Of a DNA stretch of 64,000 nt, positions 36,022 to 47,719 are shown in pieces; within the stretch, counting starts at the first letter, position 1, and every line of letters starts with the position of its first letter. This DNA is from Camillea tinctor (taxonomy: Eukaryota > Ascomycota > Sordariomycetes > Xylariales > Xylariaceae). The stretch covers positions 124,001 through 188,000 of the forward strand of contig MU394087.1 in assembly GCA_022578605.1 (NCBI GenBank), in the 5' to 3' direction. Below the pieces are notes generated by a model. That model was not told the DNA's origin and did no database searches. It saw nothing but the letters and a program-made list of their open reading frames with translations. Both the position numbers and the translations under genes were made by a program.

Positions 36022-36383
36022 GGAGGGCGTAGTTTGGGAATAGAGCATAGCCCCATTGCTACGACTGCTATATCTTCCGGTAGCGCCAAGGAGCGTCTGC
36101 CTTATGATGTATATTGCCCAATCTTCAATTCGGAGACAATTCTATACACCTATTAATGTACATTAGTTAAAAAAAAAAAAACAGCTATCACATACTAGGC
36201 TTCTCCGATGTCTCTCTTTCACACCAAAGCAAGAAAGCAAAGCCGGGTACCCATTAGCAAACTCAACATGAACCACCTAACTATCCTTATCACATACCCC
36301 TTTCACTTATCAACTCTTCCCCTTATCCTCAAAAACCTTCCCGTTATCACCCCCTCCTCCCTCTCTCATACGCCCACAACGCT
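36022..36383. other. Convergent 3' spacer between HET gene and small secreted-protein gene
   Basis: No gene. A 13-base A tract at about 36169-36181 lies 150 bp after the HET stop. Confidence 0.6.
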
Positions 36384-36997
36384 CTACTCATTTTGCACTG
36401 GTTGACAACAGTTCTGGTAGCAGAACCACGGATTCCCATGGCAGTTGATACGGCCCTGGCTGTCGCACGTGCACAGGTCATCGCACTAGCAATATCTGGA
36501 GTTAGGTATGATACACATCCTCTCTTCATCCTGTTTTCTCTCTGTGAAAACAGAATTGGGGGAAGAAAAGGGGGGAGGAGGAGGAGGGTAGGTATAACAA
36601 AAATGATGACATAACGGGACTATTATGCTGGAATGAGGTGTAGGCGTTCGTATATCGGAGAAATAAAATAGAGATAAGAACCGATTTTTTTGGGGGGGGA
36701 GGGGAGGGGAGAGGGGTGCTCACAGGTGATCCGCAGGTAATAGTATACGCGGGAAACGCTGCAGAGGAAGAAGAACATGTAGATGATGAGTCTGGGGCAA
36801 AAGTAACAGGCGTAAGCGGGCTTGGGCGTGTATGTCTCGAGTGAGGGCGGCGCTGGTGGTCCTCAGTGGGAGGGCCTGCTAGCGAGGGGACGAGGAGGGA
36901 GGCAAGAACCGGGAAAATAGAGAGAGATAACTGTGCGGATATGTGTCAGTTGTTTTGTGGTAGCTATGGAAGTTTAAGGGAGGGGGCGGACCTTCAT
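36384..36997 (-). CDS. Small secreted cysteine-rich protein (candidate effector or antimicrobial-type protein)
   Basis: Three exons, complement(36384-36485, 36724-36930, 36992-36997), give 104 residues. Exon 1 is only ATG AAG. The first intron (61 bp) has a weak GTCCGC donor but a clear CTGAC branch point 18 bases before CAG. Splicing creates a signal peptide, MK-LSLSIFPVLASLLVPSLAG. The middle is Ser/Thr/Pro-rich. The last exon is dense in cysteine (CDDLCTC, INCHGNPWFCYQNCC), with nine Cys in the mature part. The second intron is long (238 bp) with GTGAGC/CTAG borders and CTAAC near its end; a missed exon inside it is possible. A TATATAA box lies 85 bp upstream of the ATG. The pattern resembles fungal secreted cysteine-rich proteins, but I recognise no named family. 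No single frame exceeds 75 codons, so simple gene finders may miss it. Confidence 0.62.
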
Positions 36998-38349
36998 TTT
37001 CTTTTCTTTTGCTGTGCTGGCAGCGGGCCGTGTATAGGTATGGGATGGGGCGATTTCTAAAGGATGAGTAGGGGGTTATATAGGAGTGAACCAAAAACTA
37101 TCGAGCCTGAGTCGAGGAATCATAGCCATAAGAAGAGAAAAAGAGGGTGGTATCTCTCAGCATAAATAGACATTTCTTTGTACTGATAGGATATCATCGA
37201 CGAGGGAAGTCCAGGGACTCACACAAACCTCGACTATGTGTTCTGCCGAGATTGCTGGACGGTGTCACTATCCTCGGTCTTGTTGTATAACCACAATATG
37301 AAAAGCAAACTAAGAAGTATTTATAAAATTCGTTAAGGGTAGGAAAAACATTGGATGAGGCACCTCATCCGTTCGCCTCATCTCGTGACGGTCCACGGCA
37401 AGCGTTTGCTGAATGGTGCGTGACGAGTGTAACTTGACGGGCGAACAGAAAAGCCTCGTACCATATCTCTAGTGCACATACATCTGGTCAGAGGATATTG
37501 TGTTGATGAATCATATATTTAGCAAACTACATAGGGTACCTAGGTAGTTAATAGGTGTGTTCTAGCGTGGGGTTGCATCGATATAGGAGTGAGGCTTTTG
37601 TCCACACTTGAACAGCATATCAAGCACCTACCTGATTGTTATTGTACAAGAATTGGGCTTGCTATCTTCTATATGAGTTGGAACTGCCTTATAGACTCTG
37701 CTTTGGTTCTTTTTTATACTAATAGGGGTATTTAATTTACCTTATACTATTTGTCTACTTCTTCAGTCTCCTGTCTGTCTTTTACTGATATCTATACCTA
37801 TCCTACCTTGGTGATATGTCTGGTATAGGAAATTTAGGATAAATATTGGTAAATGACTTCAAGTCTATGAATGTATAGACTTGTACACACTGCTTTACTA
37901 CACTATATATAGATTAACGTTGGTTCGAGTTATCCCTGAAAATAGGGGGAGAAGAATTGATAAGGGAGGATAAGGGATTGAGGTATATCTCTTAACCTAT
38001 ATAGTGGTCCGTGCATATACACACATGCCATATGCGGTAATGGCTACGTACCAAGCAAACCTTGATCCCCACCATGCGCAGGCATTGATCAATTAAAAGC
38101 TGTCAAAAAAGAAAAAGCTCACCACTTATGACCATCACTAATACATACCACTCTACTTCTTAGGTACGGTACTATTTACTACTTGCTGCTACTACCATCA
38201 TTAACCAACCAAACACCAACCACTCACCAACCCAACCCACATTTTACAAACCACTCGCCCGCCATGCAACGGACCAATCCATCTTCACTATGATATCCAA
38301 ATAAAAAAAAAGTCGTACAGCTCCTCCATTGAGTGAATACCCGTTACCA
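36998..38349. other. Divergent spacer between small secreted-protein gene and SEH1
   Basis: About 1.35 kb, no gene seen. GGTACCTAGGTA at 37535 is another dispersed palindrome. The last 150 bases are rich in CCAACC, which fits the SEH1 leader. Confidence 0.55.
37076..37082 (-). promoter_or_regulatory. Candidate TATA box of the small secreted-protein gene
   Basis: TATATAA on the minus strand, 79-85 bases upstream of the proposed ATG, a normal spacing for a fungal gene with a short leader. It supports the gene model but is not proof, since the region is AT-rich. Confidence 0.4.
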
Positions 38350-39597
38350 ATGGAAGGTAGCCCCGCGTTCGATATCGTCCAACACGGGCACAAGGACCTG
38401 GTCCAGGCCATTGCATTCAATGCCTATGGCGATCGCTGCGCCACTGGTGGTGTTGATGGCAAGATCCGCGTCTTTAACAGACACAAGGACGGCATCTGGC
38501 GTCTCTGCGACAACTGGGGCGCACACGGCGGCGAAATACTAGAGCTTCAATGGCTCCCGCCTACCGTCTATCCCAACCTCCTCGCCTCCCTCGGCATCGA
38601 AGGTCGCGTCAAGCTATGGGCCGAAGACCCCTCCGCCGCCCCTGGAAAGCGCTTTAGTTCACGGGCTGGCAATGGCAAGCCCGTTTTCGAGATCCGGTCT
38701 AGCCGCTATCCCACCCGATCCTTCTCCGTCAAGCACGACGAAGTTACGAGATGTACCTACTTTGCCCTGCTGGCCTCCGACGGACACCTGACCGTGTACG
38801 AGAGCGAAGAGCCTGAGCAGATTGCCGATTATACAAAAATAGATGATTTCCAGGCTTGCACCAAGCCGCATCGCGGCGAAGAGACCTGCTTCAAGGTCCG
38901 CTTCGACCCCAACCCCGAGCCCTGCTACACTGCCTTGAGGGCCGGCGTCCCACAAGACGCACTGAGCCTGGTGGTGTCCGGCATGCAGACGGTTAGAATC
39001 TTCAGGACGCGCGACACCGTGACTGGTTCCTTTGGCGCCGCCACCCGCGCTAGAGAGTTTTACCTCGCCGTTGAGATCGACGCCCATAAGCACCTAGTCC
39101 GTGACGTCGCCTGGGCTCCGGGAAACTATCGGGGCTACGACATGATCGCCACCGCTTGCCAGGATGGGTTCGTGCGCGTGTTCCGTATCGACACCCCCTT
39201 TTCCCACGAGGATGGCAAGACCTGGTCCGTCGCCGACATCACCGGGAGCGGCAAGGCAGAGGAGGGGGCGCTCGCCTCCCAGACTGCACACTCCCGGCGG
39301 CCGTCGCAGGCACCCTCGGGCATCAGGGCCGAACTTGACAAGTCGGGCACGCATGGGGAGCGCAACTCGACCGGTCTGCCAGGACAGATTGAGCACACAG
39401 TAAAGGAACTATCTAAGCTTGACAGCCATAGGTCTCCGGTCTGGCGGGTTGGGTTTGACGATGATGGTCAGATCCTTGGCAGCGTGGGGGATGAGGGCAA
39501 GTTGATGTGCTACCGTCAGACGCCCAACGGCTCGTGGGCAAAGAGCTCCGAGCTGGGTATGCTGAGGACGAGGATGGCAGCGCCGTCGCCTATGTAG
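38350..39597 (+). CDS. SEH1: Nucleoporin Seh1 (WD40 propeller of the Y-complex and SEA/GATOR complex)
   Basis: Single exon, 415 residues from the ATG at 38350; the frame extends seven codons upstream only to a TTG. Diagnostic blocks: HGHKDLVQAIAFNAYGDRCA, VDGKIRVFNRHKDG, WGAHGGEILELQWLPP, GIEGRVKLWAEDPSAAPGKR and later CQDGFVRVFRIDTP. WD repeats cover about residues 10-275 and the last blade (HRSPVWRVGFDDDGQILGS) is at about 355-395. Between them is a disordered fungal insert rich in Ser and Pro. Seh1 donates an open six-bladed propeller completed by Nup85 in the nuclear pore, and by Sea4/Mios in the TORC1-regulating SEA complex. GC-rich coding sequence with no introns. Confidence 0.95.
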   Translation: MEGSPAFDIVQHGHKDLVQAIAFNAYGDRCATGGVDGKIRVFNRHKDGIWRLCDNWGAHGGEILELQWLPPTVYPNLLASLGIEGRVKLWAEDPSAAPGKRFSSRAGNGKPVFEIRSSRYPTRSFSVKHDEVTRCTYFALLASDGHLTVYESEEPEQIADYTKIDDFQACTKPHRGEETCFKVRFDPNPEPCYTALRAGVPQDALSLVVSGMQTVRIFRTRDTVTGSFGAATRAREFYLAVEIDAHKHLVRDVAWAPGNYRGYDMIATACQDGFVRVFRIDTPFSHEDGKTWSVADITGSGKAEEGALASQTAHSRRPSQAPSGIRAELDKSGTHGERNSTGLPGQIEHTVKELSKLDSHRSPVWRVGFDDDGQILGSVGDEGKLMCYRQTPNGSWAKSSELGMLRTRMAAPSPM

Positions 39598-40733
39598 ATG
39601 GATTTGTACGATCGGGTTGCCCGATTTAATTATGACCGAGTAATAAAATGATACCCCGCCGACAAAGACGACTCAGAGACGGGTCATACCTCGGCGTTCT
39701 AATTCACACAATTAGATTTTCTTGATTTGATGCCGGCGATGAATTCATGGTTGCAGTCTATCGTTGATGTCTGAGGCCCCAGTGGCTAGAGCCCAGGAAT
39801 TTTTATCAATAGGCATGTCACAGTGATAGAAATAAATATAGGATGGCTTTATAATATGTACGAACTCTGTTGAGTTTTCTTTTGATTGCTAGTGACGTGG
39901 GCAAGGTACCGGATCGCCGTCCACGGTATATACATTAGGACATGAGAACGCCAATGAACCTCGATTTGGGTCGCTTTGGAAGATCACCAGGCAAAGTGCT
40001 GGTAATGATCCATGGTGAAAAACAAAAACCCTCATAGGGCAGTAAACACATCCCATCAACCTAGTCGAGATACACCACGTTTCCACGTCCACTCTCCGTC
40101 TTCATACTCCCGCCCTTACTTCCCTTCTTTCTTCATATACTTCGCTCCATTAAAAAAAAAAACAAGCAAAAAAGACTTGCGTTCCCATCCCATTTTCCCA
40201 CAAACGCCAAACTACCGGAAAACATAAATGCGCCAATTAGAAAAAAGAGTAAATGCAGTAATATGATATGTTGATAGATGGGAGGCCTTCGCTATATCTC
40301 AGTCGCTCGCCTGATGGATTTAATCGCCATGTGGAAGGGAGCTCCGAGTGAGCCTTTTTTTTCTTTTTCTTTCTGTGATATACGATGATGAGCCGTCAAG
40401 GGGGAAACGGCTATTTTTTGGTCCTATTTGTGATGGGAAGAGAGTTTCGTAAAGGCGAATAAGCGAATGGCGGATGAGATGAAGTTGAAGATACCGGGAC
40501 CGTCGGAATTCGGAGCTCGAAACTAGGCGAGCCGAGGAGAGTTTGAAGATCGCCCTGGAGACACTCGTAGTCGTAGGCCGATGTGCGAATCCGCTATCCA
40601 ACACAACTCCCATCTCCGTCTCCCCCTTTCCCTTTCCCTTTCCTATCTCTCCCTCCCTCCTCCCATCTTCTCTTTCATTTCCCCTCTTCCCTCCCTCCTC
40701 CTTTCCCCCCCTCCAGCAAACATCCTTCCCAGT
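39598..40733. other. Convergent spacer between SEH1 and a small membrane-protein gene
   Basis: No gene seen. Contains a pyrimidine-rich tract (about 40610-40735) immediately after the stop of the minus-strand gene. Confidence 0.55.
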
Positions 40734-40735
40734 CT
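40617..40735. repeat. Long CCCTTT / CCCTCC polypyrimidine tract
   Basis: Almost uninterrupted C and T on the plus strand for over 100 bases, including repeated CCCTTT. It lies in the 3' flank of the 92-residue gene on the minus strand, where it would be a purine tract. Such mirror-symmetric tracts can form triplex DNA. Confidence 0.7.
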
Positions 40736-41012
40736 AATACCTCGAAGGACCCGCCTTCGCCTGCTGCGGCGGCGGCGGCGGATCCGACGACCCGCAGAGC
40801 GAACCGATGCCGCTGCAGAGCAGGAACAAAAGCAGCATGAAGAGCATCCCGCCGAGCATCACCCCCACCGAGCTGCCGATCACGATGAATGCCATCTCGC
40901 CGTTCTTGTCGTCTCGCGGGGCGAGGACGTGCGACGTGGGCGCGGCGTGGGTGATGGGGAGGAGGGCGACGAGGGCGACGAGGGAAAGGGGGGTGGATGA
41001 TGAGGATGGCAT
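40734..41012 (-). CDS. Small secreted or single-pass membrane protein, unidentified
   Basis: 92 residues, single exon, ATG at 41012. The first 23 residues form a clear signal peptide ending THAA-PTS. A short extracellular linker (SHVLAPRDDKNGEM) is followed by a strong membrane helix (about residues 40-68: AFIVIGSSVGVMLGGMLFML and on) and a cytosolic tail CSGIGSLCGSSDPPPPPQQ. The topology is type I. The family is not recognised. GC-rich codons contrast with the AT-rich 3-kb upstream region. No paralogue in the window. Confidence 0.65.
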   Translation of the reverse strand: MPSSSSTPLSLVALVALLPITHAAPTSHVLAPRDDKNGEMAFIVIGSSVGVMLGGMLFMLLLFLLCSGIGSLCGSSDPPPPPQQAKAGPSRY

Positions 41013-44000
41013 TGTGGTGGGTTGTGGGTGAGTGAGGGTAAGTGGGAGTGAGAGTGAGAGTGAGGATGTCGGATCCGGATGAGTATGGTATAAAGTTCGA
41101 TGACGGGGATGTGGTTATTAGAAAGAAATGAGTGTGTACGAGGAAATGTAATAATGTACGTGTTGTGTAAATAACGTATGTTATCGTGTTGTTTTGTTTC
41201 CTTCCGCGGCGGTGGGAAAAACTAAGCGGGCGACGAATGCTACTTCATCGGGCGCGGATGATGGTATGAGAGAGTGTGTGAATGTGTATGAAAGTGAAAG
41301 AGAAGATGGAGATAGAGAGAAAACGGAATAAAATGAAGGATAGATGGTAGTAGGTAGTATCAGGTAATAATAATAACGATAATAATAGACAGAGTCCGCT
41401 CGCTTGACTTTTAATTCTTAAGTACCTACATATAATGGGTTGGGTGAGCCGAGTCGTGCGGCCCGCCTTCTCTCGGACGATCCCTGAACTGGATTCTTAT
41501 TTTATTTTTCTTCTCCATATGCTTCTTTTCTCCTGCCAGGTAGCGTAGAGAGAGAGGGAAGGTAAGCTTATGCTATGACTCCATATCAATGGCGTGTTTT
41601 CGCTGTAAACAGATCACCAGGTATATAAGCAGATCAATCTATCTGCTTCTTGACTTGCCCTCTTTCTATGGGTAAACGCTTCCACGAGAGAGGAAAGAGG
41701 TGCGCCTGTTGATCGGGTCCGTCCTATCCAGTGCCCCGGAGATTTTTCACGCAAGAAGGTAAGAAACATTTCCGTTTCATGTTAATCCATTGGCCAGGCC
41801 CTTTTATTTTCTAGTCTGGGAGGGTTTCGCATCTCAAAAGCTACACTTGTCAAGGGGGGTTGTTATGAGAAAGCTTGGACTGGCTGGCCAGAGCTCCCTG
41901 TTTTTGGCTGTGATTAGGAAGAAAAGTAAGAAAGAAAAATAGGGGGTCCACCGAAGACGCCTCAACTTTACTTACTCCCTATGTTCTTACGGCCGACTGG
42001 CCTCTGTACATTAGGGGGGCCAAGATGAACAAATACATTATGAGAGAAAGGCCAAGTCGTAACTAACTTAATATTGCCAATGCTAGGAAGCCCTCTCATC
42101 TGCTTTAGAAGTTTTCTAGCGTACTGCCTAGGCGGGGGAAACCCGAAAAGAGAAAACGGAGACCAGGGGTAAGTAGACCAGGGGAGGTTGGGCCAACTTG
42201 GTGTGTAGATTAAGTTGTATGTAGGTATATGGTGGTGCCACCACCGTCGTCCGTGGTACGATGTGTAAATGATGGGTATGGAAAATGAGGTGCAATTTAA
42301 AGTGGACGAGCTTTCACTAGTTCGGTCTTGGGAAAAAGGGTTTCTTTTTCGAAACTAAAAAGAACGAAGTCTTATGATCTATTTATTGGAAAAGAGTCCC
42401 CAGGAAAAGGAAGAGTTTGAATTACACGATGCATCGATAGGTATTTATTATTATAACACCTTTCTTTTTCTTCTCGAAAAACAGGAGAAAGACGACAAAT
42501 GGAGCTCAACTCGTAAACAGAATGCCAACGGATTGGATGTCCATAAGCGTCGGATAGGTCCGATCTCTCTTTTGCTTTTCATAGGCTAGCGGCGCACGGC
42601 TTAGTCCGAAAACAGGAAATACACTTATACTTCATGGCTTGGAAATAGAGACCTGTTCCTTGGTTTTTAACTTGATATAGCTTACCCCTAGGTAAGGTAT
42701 ACGAATCACTGAAGGGGTTGAAATAACAAAAGAACTGCTAATACTCAATAGAATCCTTCTAGATAAAACTAAAATATGCAGTGCACATAAAGTGATTCCT
42801 ATATTATACTATGTAGGTACATAACCTGATTATCGGGTTCAATGTTGTTAGTGATCTGCTCCTCTGTGCTCATTATCATTATCACCACCCTAGCAGCAGA
42901 TCTCATTGATCGACAAGAGCACATATGAGATTCCTGCGTAGTATTATGTAACCTACCGTAGAAACATGTGAAGAAAAGGTCACCAAATAACTACGCTCCT
43001 CATATGACGTCGCTCACTACAATGCGGCTACGTACGAAGCATACAGCATAATATACGTGCACTATAGGTTACATGAATTCGAATACAATATAAACAGTTA
43101 GGTGCCTAGGTACACCAGATGCTAGAGTATATAATAACCCCACGCGCTCGTAGAGAGTCCCCCTTCCCTCTCCTATCGTCATCTCCCATAACCTCACGCG
43201 CGCCTGGTCCGTCCGCCCGTCCATCTTGATGATCATTTCCTCCCCACCTACTTACCACCATCTCGAATCTATCGAAGCGCTAGGGTAAATGACTAAAATG
43301 AATATCCTATCCTATTTCCTTTTTCTTACATTATAAAACGGTTAAGAGATTGAGTTAACCTAGACCTTTGGCCCGTGCCTCTTCTCTCTCTTCTCCCCCT
43401 CGATTGTGATCTCTATCTAAGCATATATATCTTTCTCCATTCCTGGAGCCAGAAGGTAATTTAAGGTCATCCTCCTCTTACCCCTTTAATACCTTGCTAT
43501 CCAACCCTTTCGCCCCGCGCCTCCGCACTCCTGACAACTACCGAATCCTCCAGCTACAGACAGCAACGATCTCCAATTCTTACTCACCTCGTTTGAAGGG
43601 TACATAGGATTTTCCTTAGCGCCAGACGCTATGTGTGAAATGGATCTCGTAGGCACGAACGCTGCATCTATGCAAGTCATTCATGCATGCAACCGAAGCC
43701 ATCGCCGCGGCGATAGAAGATGAGCTACGACTAGCGCGGAGAACCTACGCCTAAACGCTGAGGCTTGCAGTCTAGCTCTGAATTCCTAAATCGCGTCCCA
43801 CTGGGATGGGCGATCGGAATATATGGGTAGCTCGCATGGGACTCGACACCTAAAGACTTTCCCAATGAGCATCTTTTGCAGCTGTCTCAATATATTGAGC
43901 TCACCTTCGCCACTTCTCGCGCGCATCTAATCTATTTCTTACAATATCACTCTCAAATTAGAGACTTTGCAGAAAGCATAAGGGCCTACTTGTATTCGCT

Positions 44001-45306
44001 TCCTGTCACGATTCCAGCGGTGATCTCTTCCACAACGCCACGCAGATCAATAGAGCAGCAACAACAACACGGGATTTATAACGAGGCCAATGGAGTCGCG
44101 GGTCAAGCACCTTCCAGCCAAAGCAGAGAGAATGAGTTCCACGAGTAGCAACAACACGGTGCCGGGCGAGTATGAGTTGGCATCAAAAACTTTTATGCGA
44201 TCAGGGAAATCGTTATGATGCAGATACCGAAGAAAAACCGGATAAGATGACGAAGGGCACAATCAGTGTAATGTCTAGCTGTACCCGAAGAAGGCGACGA
44301 CGCAGTGACCAGGGCAGGCGTAGTACAATATCAGGTCCAACTGTACCTCGGTTGTCACTGTCGTCGTGCATCAGGAACACCACCACTCAGTTCGGCAGCT
44401 GGGAGAAGCCGACCAGATTGACCTCTGTATCCTAGTAGTAAACGCAAACTCCTGCTAACAAGCATAGAATACGGCCAATTGATGGTCGGTCCTATGATCT
44501 ATAGTTTGGCATCGGGTCTTATCTGAAAATTGGGAATACCAAAGCAACTAATGGTAGGAAACCCAAGGCCGAACTGCAAGAGTCTAATTCATCTTTGAAA
44601 AGACGAAAAAAAGATCATGAGTAGACTTAAACAAGGAGGTAAGTACTTATGTATTCGTGAGTATGCATATCTCCGCGTAGGATAATTTCTGAGATCTGTT
44701 TTTAGAAATATCCCATGTGGTTTATGCATGGGGAATTTGCACTACACTAAAAAGAGATCAAGCTAAAAAAAAAAAAGGTACGTAATCCGTAGACCCTGAC
44801 GGTGCTTAGGTAATGTTCCACCCTTCTTCATGTTACACTACATACCTAGTGTAGGGGTAGGTCAGGTATCTCTCGCATGTGATTGATCAATTCAAAAGGT
44901 AAATCGCATTTAGGCCTAACTTAAAGCCTGTAATCGTCATCGGCTGGGGCTTTGTAACATTCAGCCTCGTGAGGCCACGACATCATTTCTGTTCCCTCAG
45001 CACCACTAGGTTATTTACTTACTACCTAGGTAGGTACCACCACCACCACTACCACCACCACTATCACCACCATTACTACAACTACTACTACCACTTATGC
45101 GTACCACCGACGTGTTTGCACCTTCGAGATGAAACAACCCCACAGATTTTATCTATAGCCGGATCATCCGCACCTCTTTTCATTCCCTTCTTTTTCTTTT
45201 TCTTTTTTCTTTTCTCTATTACTTCATTTCATCTACCATTTGAACGAGACAGGGAGGAGAAGAAGAAGAAGAAAAAACAGAGAGTCATGCGCATTCCCGA
45301 AAAATA
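41013..45306. other. 4.3-kb gene desert upstream of ALG7; weak frames at 43684-44435
   Basis: No supported gene. Frames around 43684-43752, 43876-44148 and 44100-44435 on the plus strand have some coding character (for example AIAAAIEDELRLARRTYA and DADTEEKPDKMTKG), but do not join through good splice sites and match nothing I know. They could be a decayed gene. Several ACCTAGG-type motifs lie at 43099 and 45023. Confidence 0.45.
45036..45095. repeat. CCA/CTA trinucleotide-rich repeat
   Basis: About 60 bases of imperfect ACC, CAC and ACT triplets, directly after the palindrome TACCTAGGTAGGTACC. It is 210 bp upstream of the ALG7 ATG, so probably in its promoter or leader. Confidence 0.75.
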
Positions 45307-46796
45307 ATGGCCAACACAACTCCATCGACTGCGCTGTCGCGCACTGAAACCATCAATCTAATTGGCCTCGTCTCGGTATGCGCCACCATCTTCGTCCGAA
45401 CTCTCGAGGGCGAAGGGGAACCACTGCTCGCATCGCTTGCCCTCAGCGGCTTTGCCTTCGCTGCCAGCTATGCCATGATCAGATGGCTAGGCCCAACCTT
45501 CATCAAGGCCGGGCTCAAGGGCCGCGATATGTCCAAACTGAATAACACGCACTACATTCCCGAGTGCATGGGAGCCATATGCGCCGTGGTCTACCTCCTC
45601 ATTATCATCGTCTTCATACCTTTCCCTTTCTATAAGGACATTGTCGTTGCCACTAGTGGTGGTGGAAACCGGGATGTGGTCATGAATGTCGATTTCGTTC
45701 AGAAGGGGAGGTTGCTTCACAAGTTCCCTCACAGCAAGGTAATATACGTTCTGACCGACTGTGTCGTTCGAACATAAAGAACATAGTAGCGCTAACAGTC
45801 TTGACCTCATAGCTCGCCTCCTTCCTCTCGGCCATCATATCTCTGCAGTCCATCACCCTCCTCGGCATTGGCGACGATCTCTTCGATATCCGCTGGCGCC
45901 ACAAGTTCTTCATCCCCGCCTTCGCATCTATTCCGCTCTTGATCATTTACTTCGTCGACTTTGGCGTCACCTCGATCGTGTTGCCCACCTTCCTCCAGCC
46001 TTATGTCGGTCGTGAGCTGTTCGACCTAGGCATCCTCTACTATGGCTACATGGCCGCCTTCTGCATCTTCAGTCCCAACAGCATAAACATATTAGCCGGT
46101 ATCAATGGCATCGAAGTCAGCCAGAGTATCGTTATCGCCGTTCTACTCGCTTTCAACGATGCCCTCTACCTCATGACCCCATACCCGCACCCGGCCACCG
46201 ATTCTCACCTGTTTTCGCTCTATTTCCTTCTGCCATTCCTCGGCGTGAGCCTCGCGTTACTGATCCATAACTGGTACCCCGCGCGCGTGTTTGTAGGGGA
46301 CACGTACTGCTACTTTGCCGGTATGGTCTTCGTGGTGGTCAGCATCCTGGGTCATTTCTCAAAAACCCTGATTCTCTTGCTGGTCCCCCAGATTTTCAAC
46401 TTCGTCTACAGCACACCTCAGCTTTTCGGTCTCATCCCATGCCCACGTCATCGCCTGCCACATTTCAATGCCAGAACGGGGCTCCTGGAGCCGAGCGTGA
46501 CGACGTGGGAAAAGGACAGACAGCCACACCCTATCATCGCGCAGGTCCTACGAATCCTAGCCCAGTTCAAGCTCCTGCGTATTAAGGAAGACGAGGAGGG
46601 CCGGTTTGAGGAGACCAGCAACTTCACCATTTTAAACTTATGGCTTGTATGGCGTGGGCCGATGAGGGAGGACAAGTTGGCCCTGGAAATCACTGCCATG
46701 CAGCTCGCCGTAGGCCTGTTCGGCTTGTTTGTGAGACATCGACTCGCGCTGCTGGTCTTCAGAGAAGATAACCTGAGCATTCGGGGCGCTGTCTAG
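45307..46796 (+). CDS. ALG7: UDP-GlcNAc:dolichyl-phosphate GlcNAc-1-phosphate transferase
   Basis: Two exons (45307-45738, 45813-46796) give 471 residues. The enzyme makes GlcNAc-PP-dolichol on the cytosolic face of the ER, the first committed step of N-glycosylation and the target of tunicamycin. Motifs include LKGRDMSKLN with the PECMGAI loop (about 75-95), IGDDLFDIRWRHKF (Asp-rich, metal and dolichol phosphate), NSINILAGINGIEVSQS, HNWYPARVFVGDTYCYFAG and the cytosolic loop IPCPRHRLPHFNARTGLL with PSVTTWE. About ten membrane helices are predicted. The 74-bp intron sits between PHSK and LASFLSAI. Strong match along the whole length with no missing motif. Confidence 0.96.
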
Positions 46797-47719
46797 CTCC
46801 GAGGCCCATTCGTTGTGTTTATAAGAAAGATACCCATTTTTGCTAGCTAACTTAACTTGTACGATATTCACAGACAAAAATCAGGCTGGGAAAGTTCCGG
46901 GTCGGAACCGATAAGGTTGCTAAAAAGGAAAAAGTAAATAACAGAAAAAAAGGAAAATGCGAAGAGTTTTATTACGAAGATTATCGTTATTACAGTAAAA
47001 GGGTTAAAGCAGAAAATGGTGCTTATTCAATGATGATATGTAAATGCCTTGTGCTGATTTCTGGGCTGGTGATATTCCACGCCCCCCTTTTCCGATCTGC
47101 AGATACCTACTTAAGTTCTCATGAGCGCACATGATTCCAGCACTCCACATTCGAAACCAACACAGTTTTCTTTTTAGTACCTACCTAAATATGATAATAT
47201 TTAGTAGACAAAGACCATAGCGGAAAGTACACTACCATCATTTGCTATGCTCTCCTCATAGTCAGCCGGTTATACAAAAGCTTGCGAGGCGCCATGGTGT
47301 TATGAAAATAGGGGGTAAAAGGGTGTCCAGGCGAGAACCCACTGTAAGTTGAAGTCCCTTGCGTACTTGTTTCTTTCGTGTCTACTTGTCTGTTGGGAGT
47401 ATGTCTTGCAACAGCCCCGCCCCCTTCCCCAGCAATAATGCATCAGCAGGAAGAACCAGTGGGTATTAATGTAATGTGTCTAAGCCGCAGTTTGTTGTTA
47501 TATAAATAGTACTAACTCACTTTCGAACCCTCTCTAGTGAACATCAAATCTAACAAAGACAAGAAATATTCTGAAAGTCTATATGCAGCAGAAGCAGTAA
47601 CCAACGATGATTGTCTCCCCTCGAAACCAGTTGACTTGCTGTCTATCACCCATGCAGTCCCCCCATCCCCCGCCCCCCCTTTTCATTATCCCCACTCCTT
47701 TCCATCGCGGCGCCTAGCC
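46797..47719. other. Convergent spacer between ALG7 and the next minus-strand gene
   Basis: No gene seen. The end (47500-47720) is C-rich and lies in the 3' flank of the unidentified gene. Confidence 0.55.

Noticed and set aside
38329..38349. Seven-codon extension of SEH1
   Set aside because: It begins at TTG; the first ATG is at 38350.
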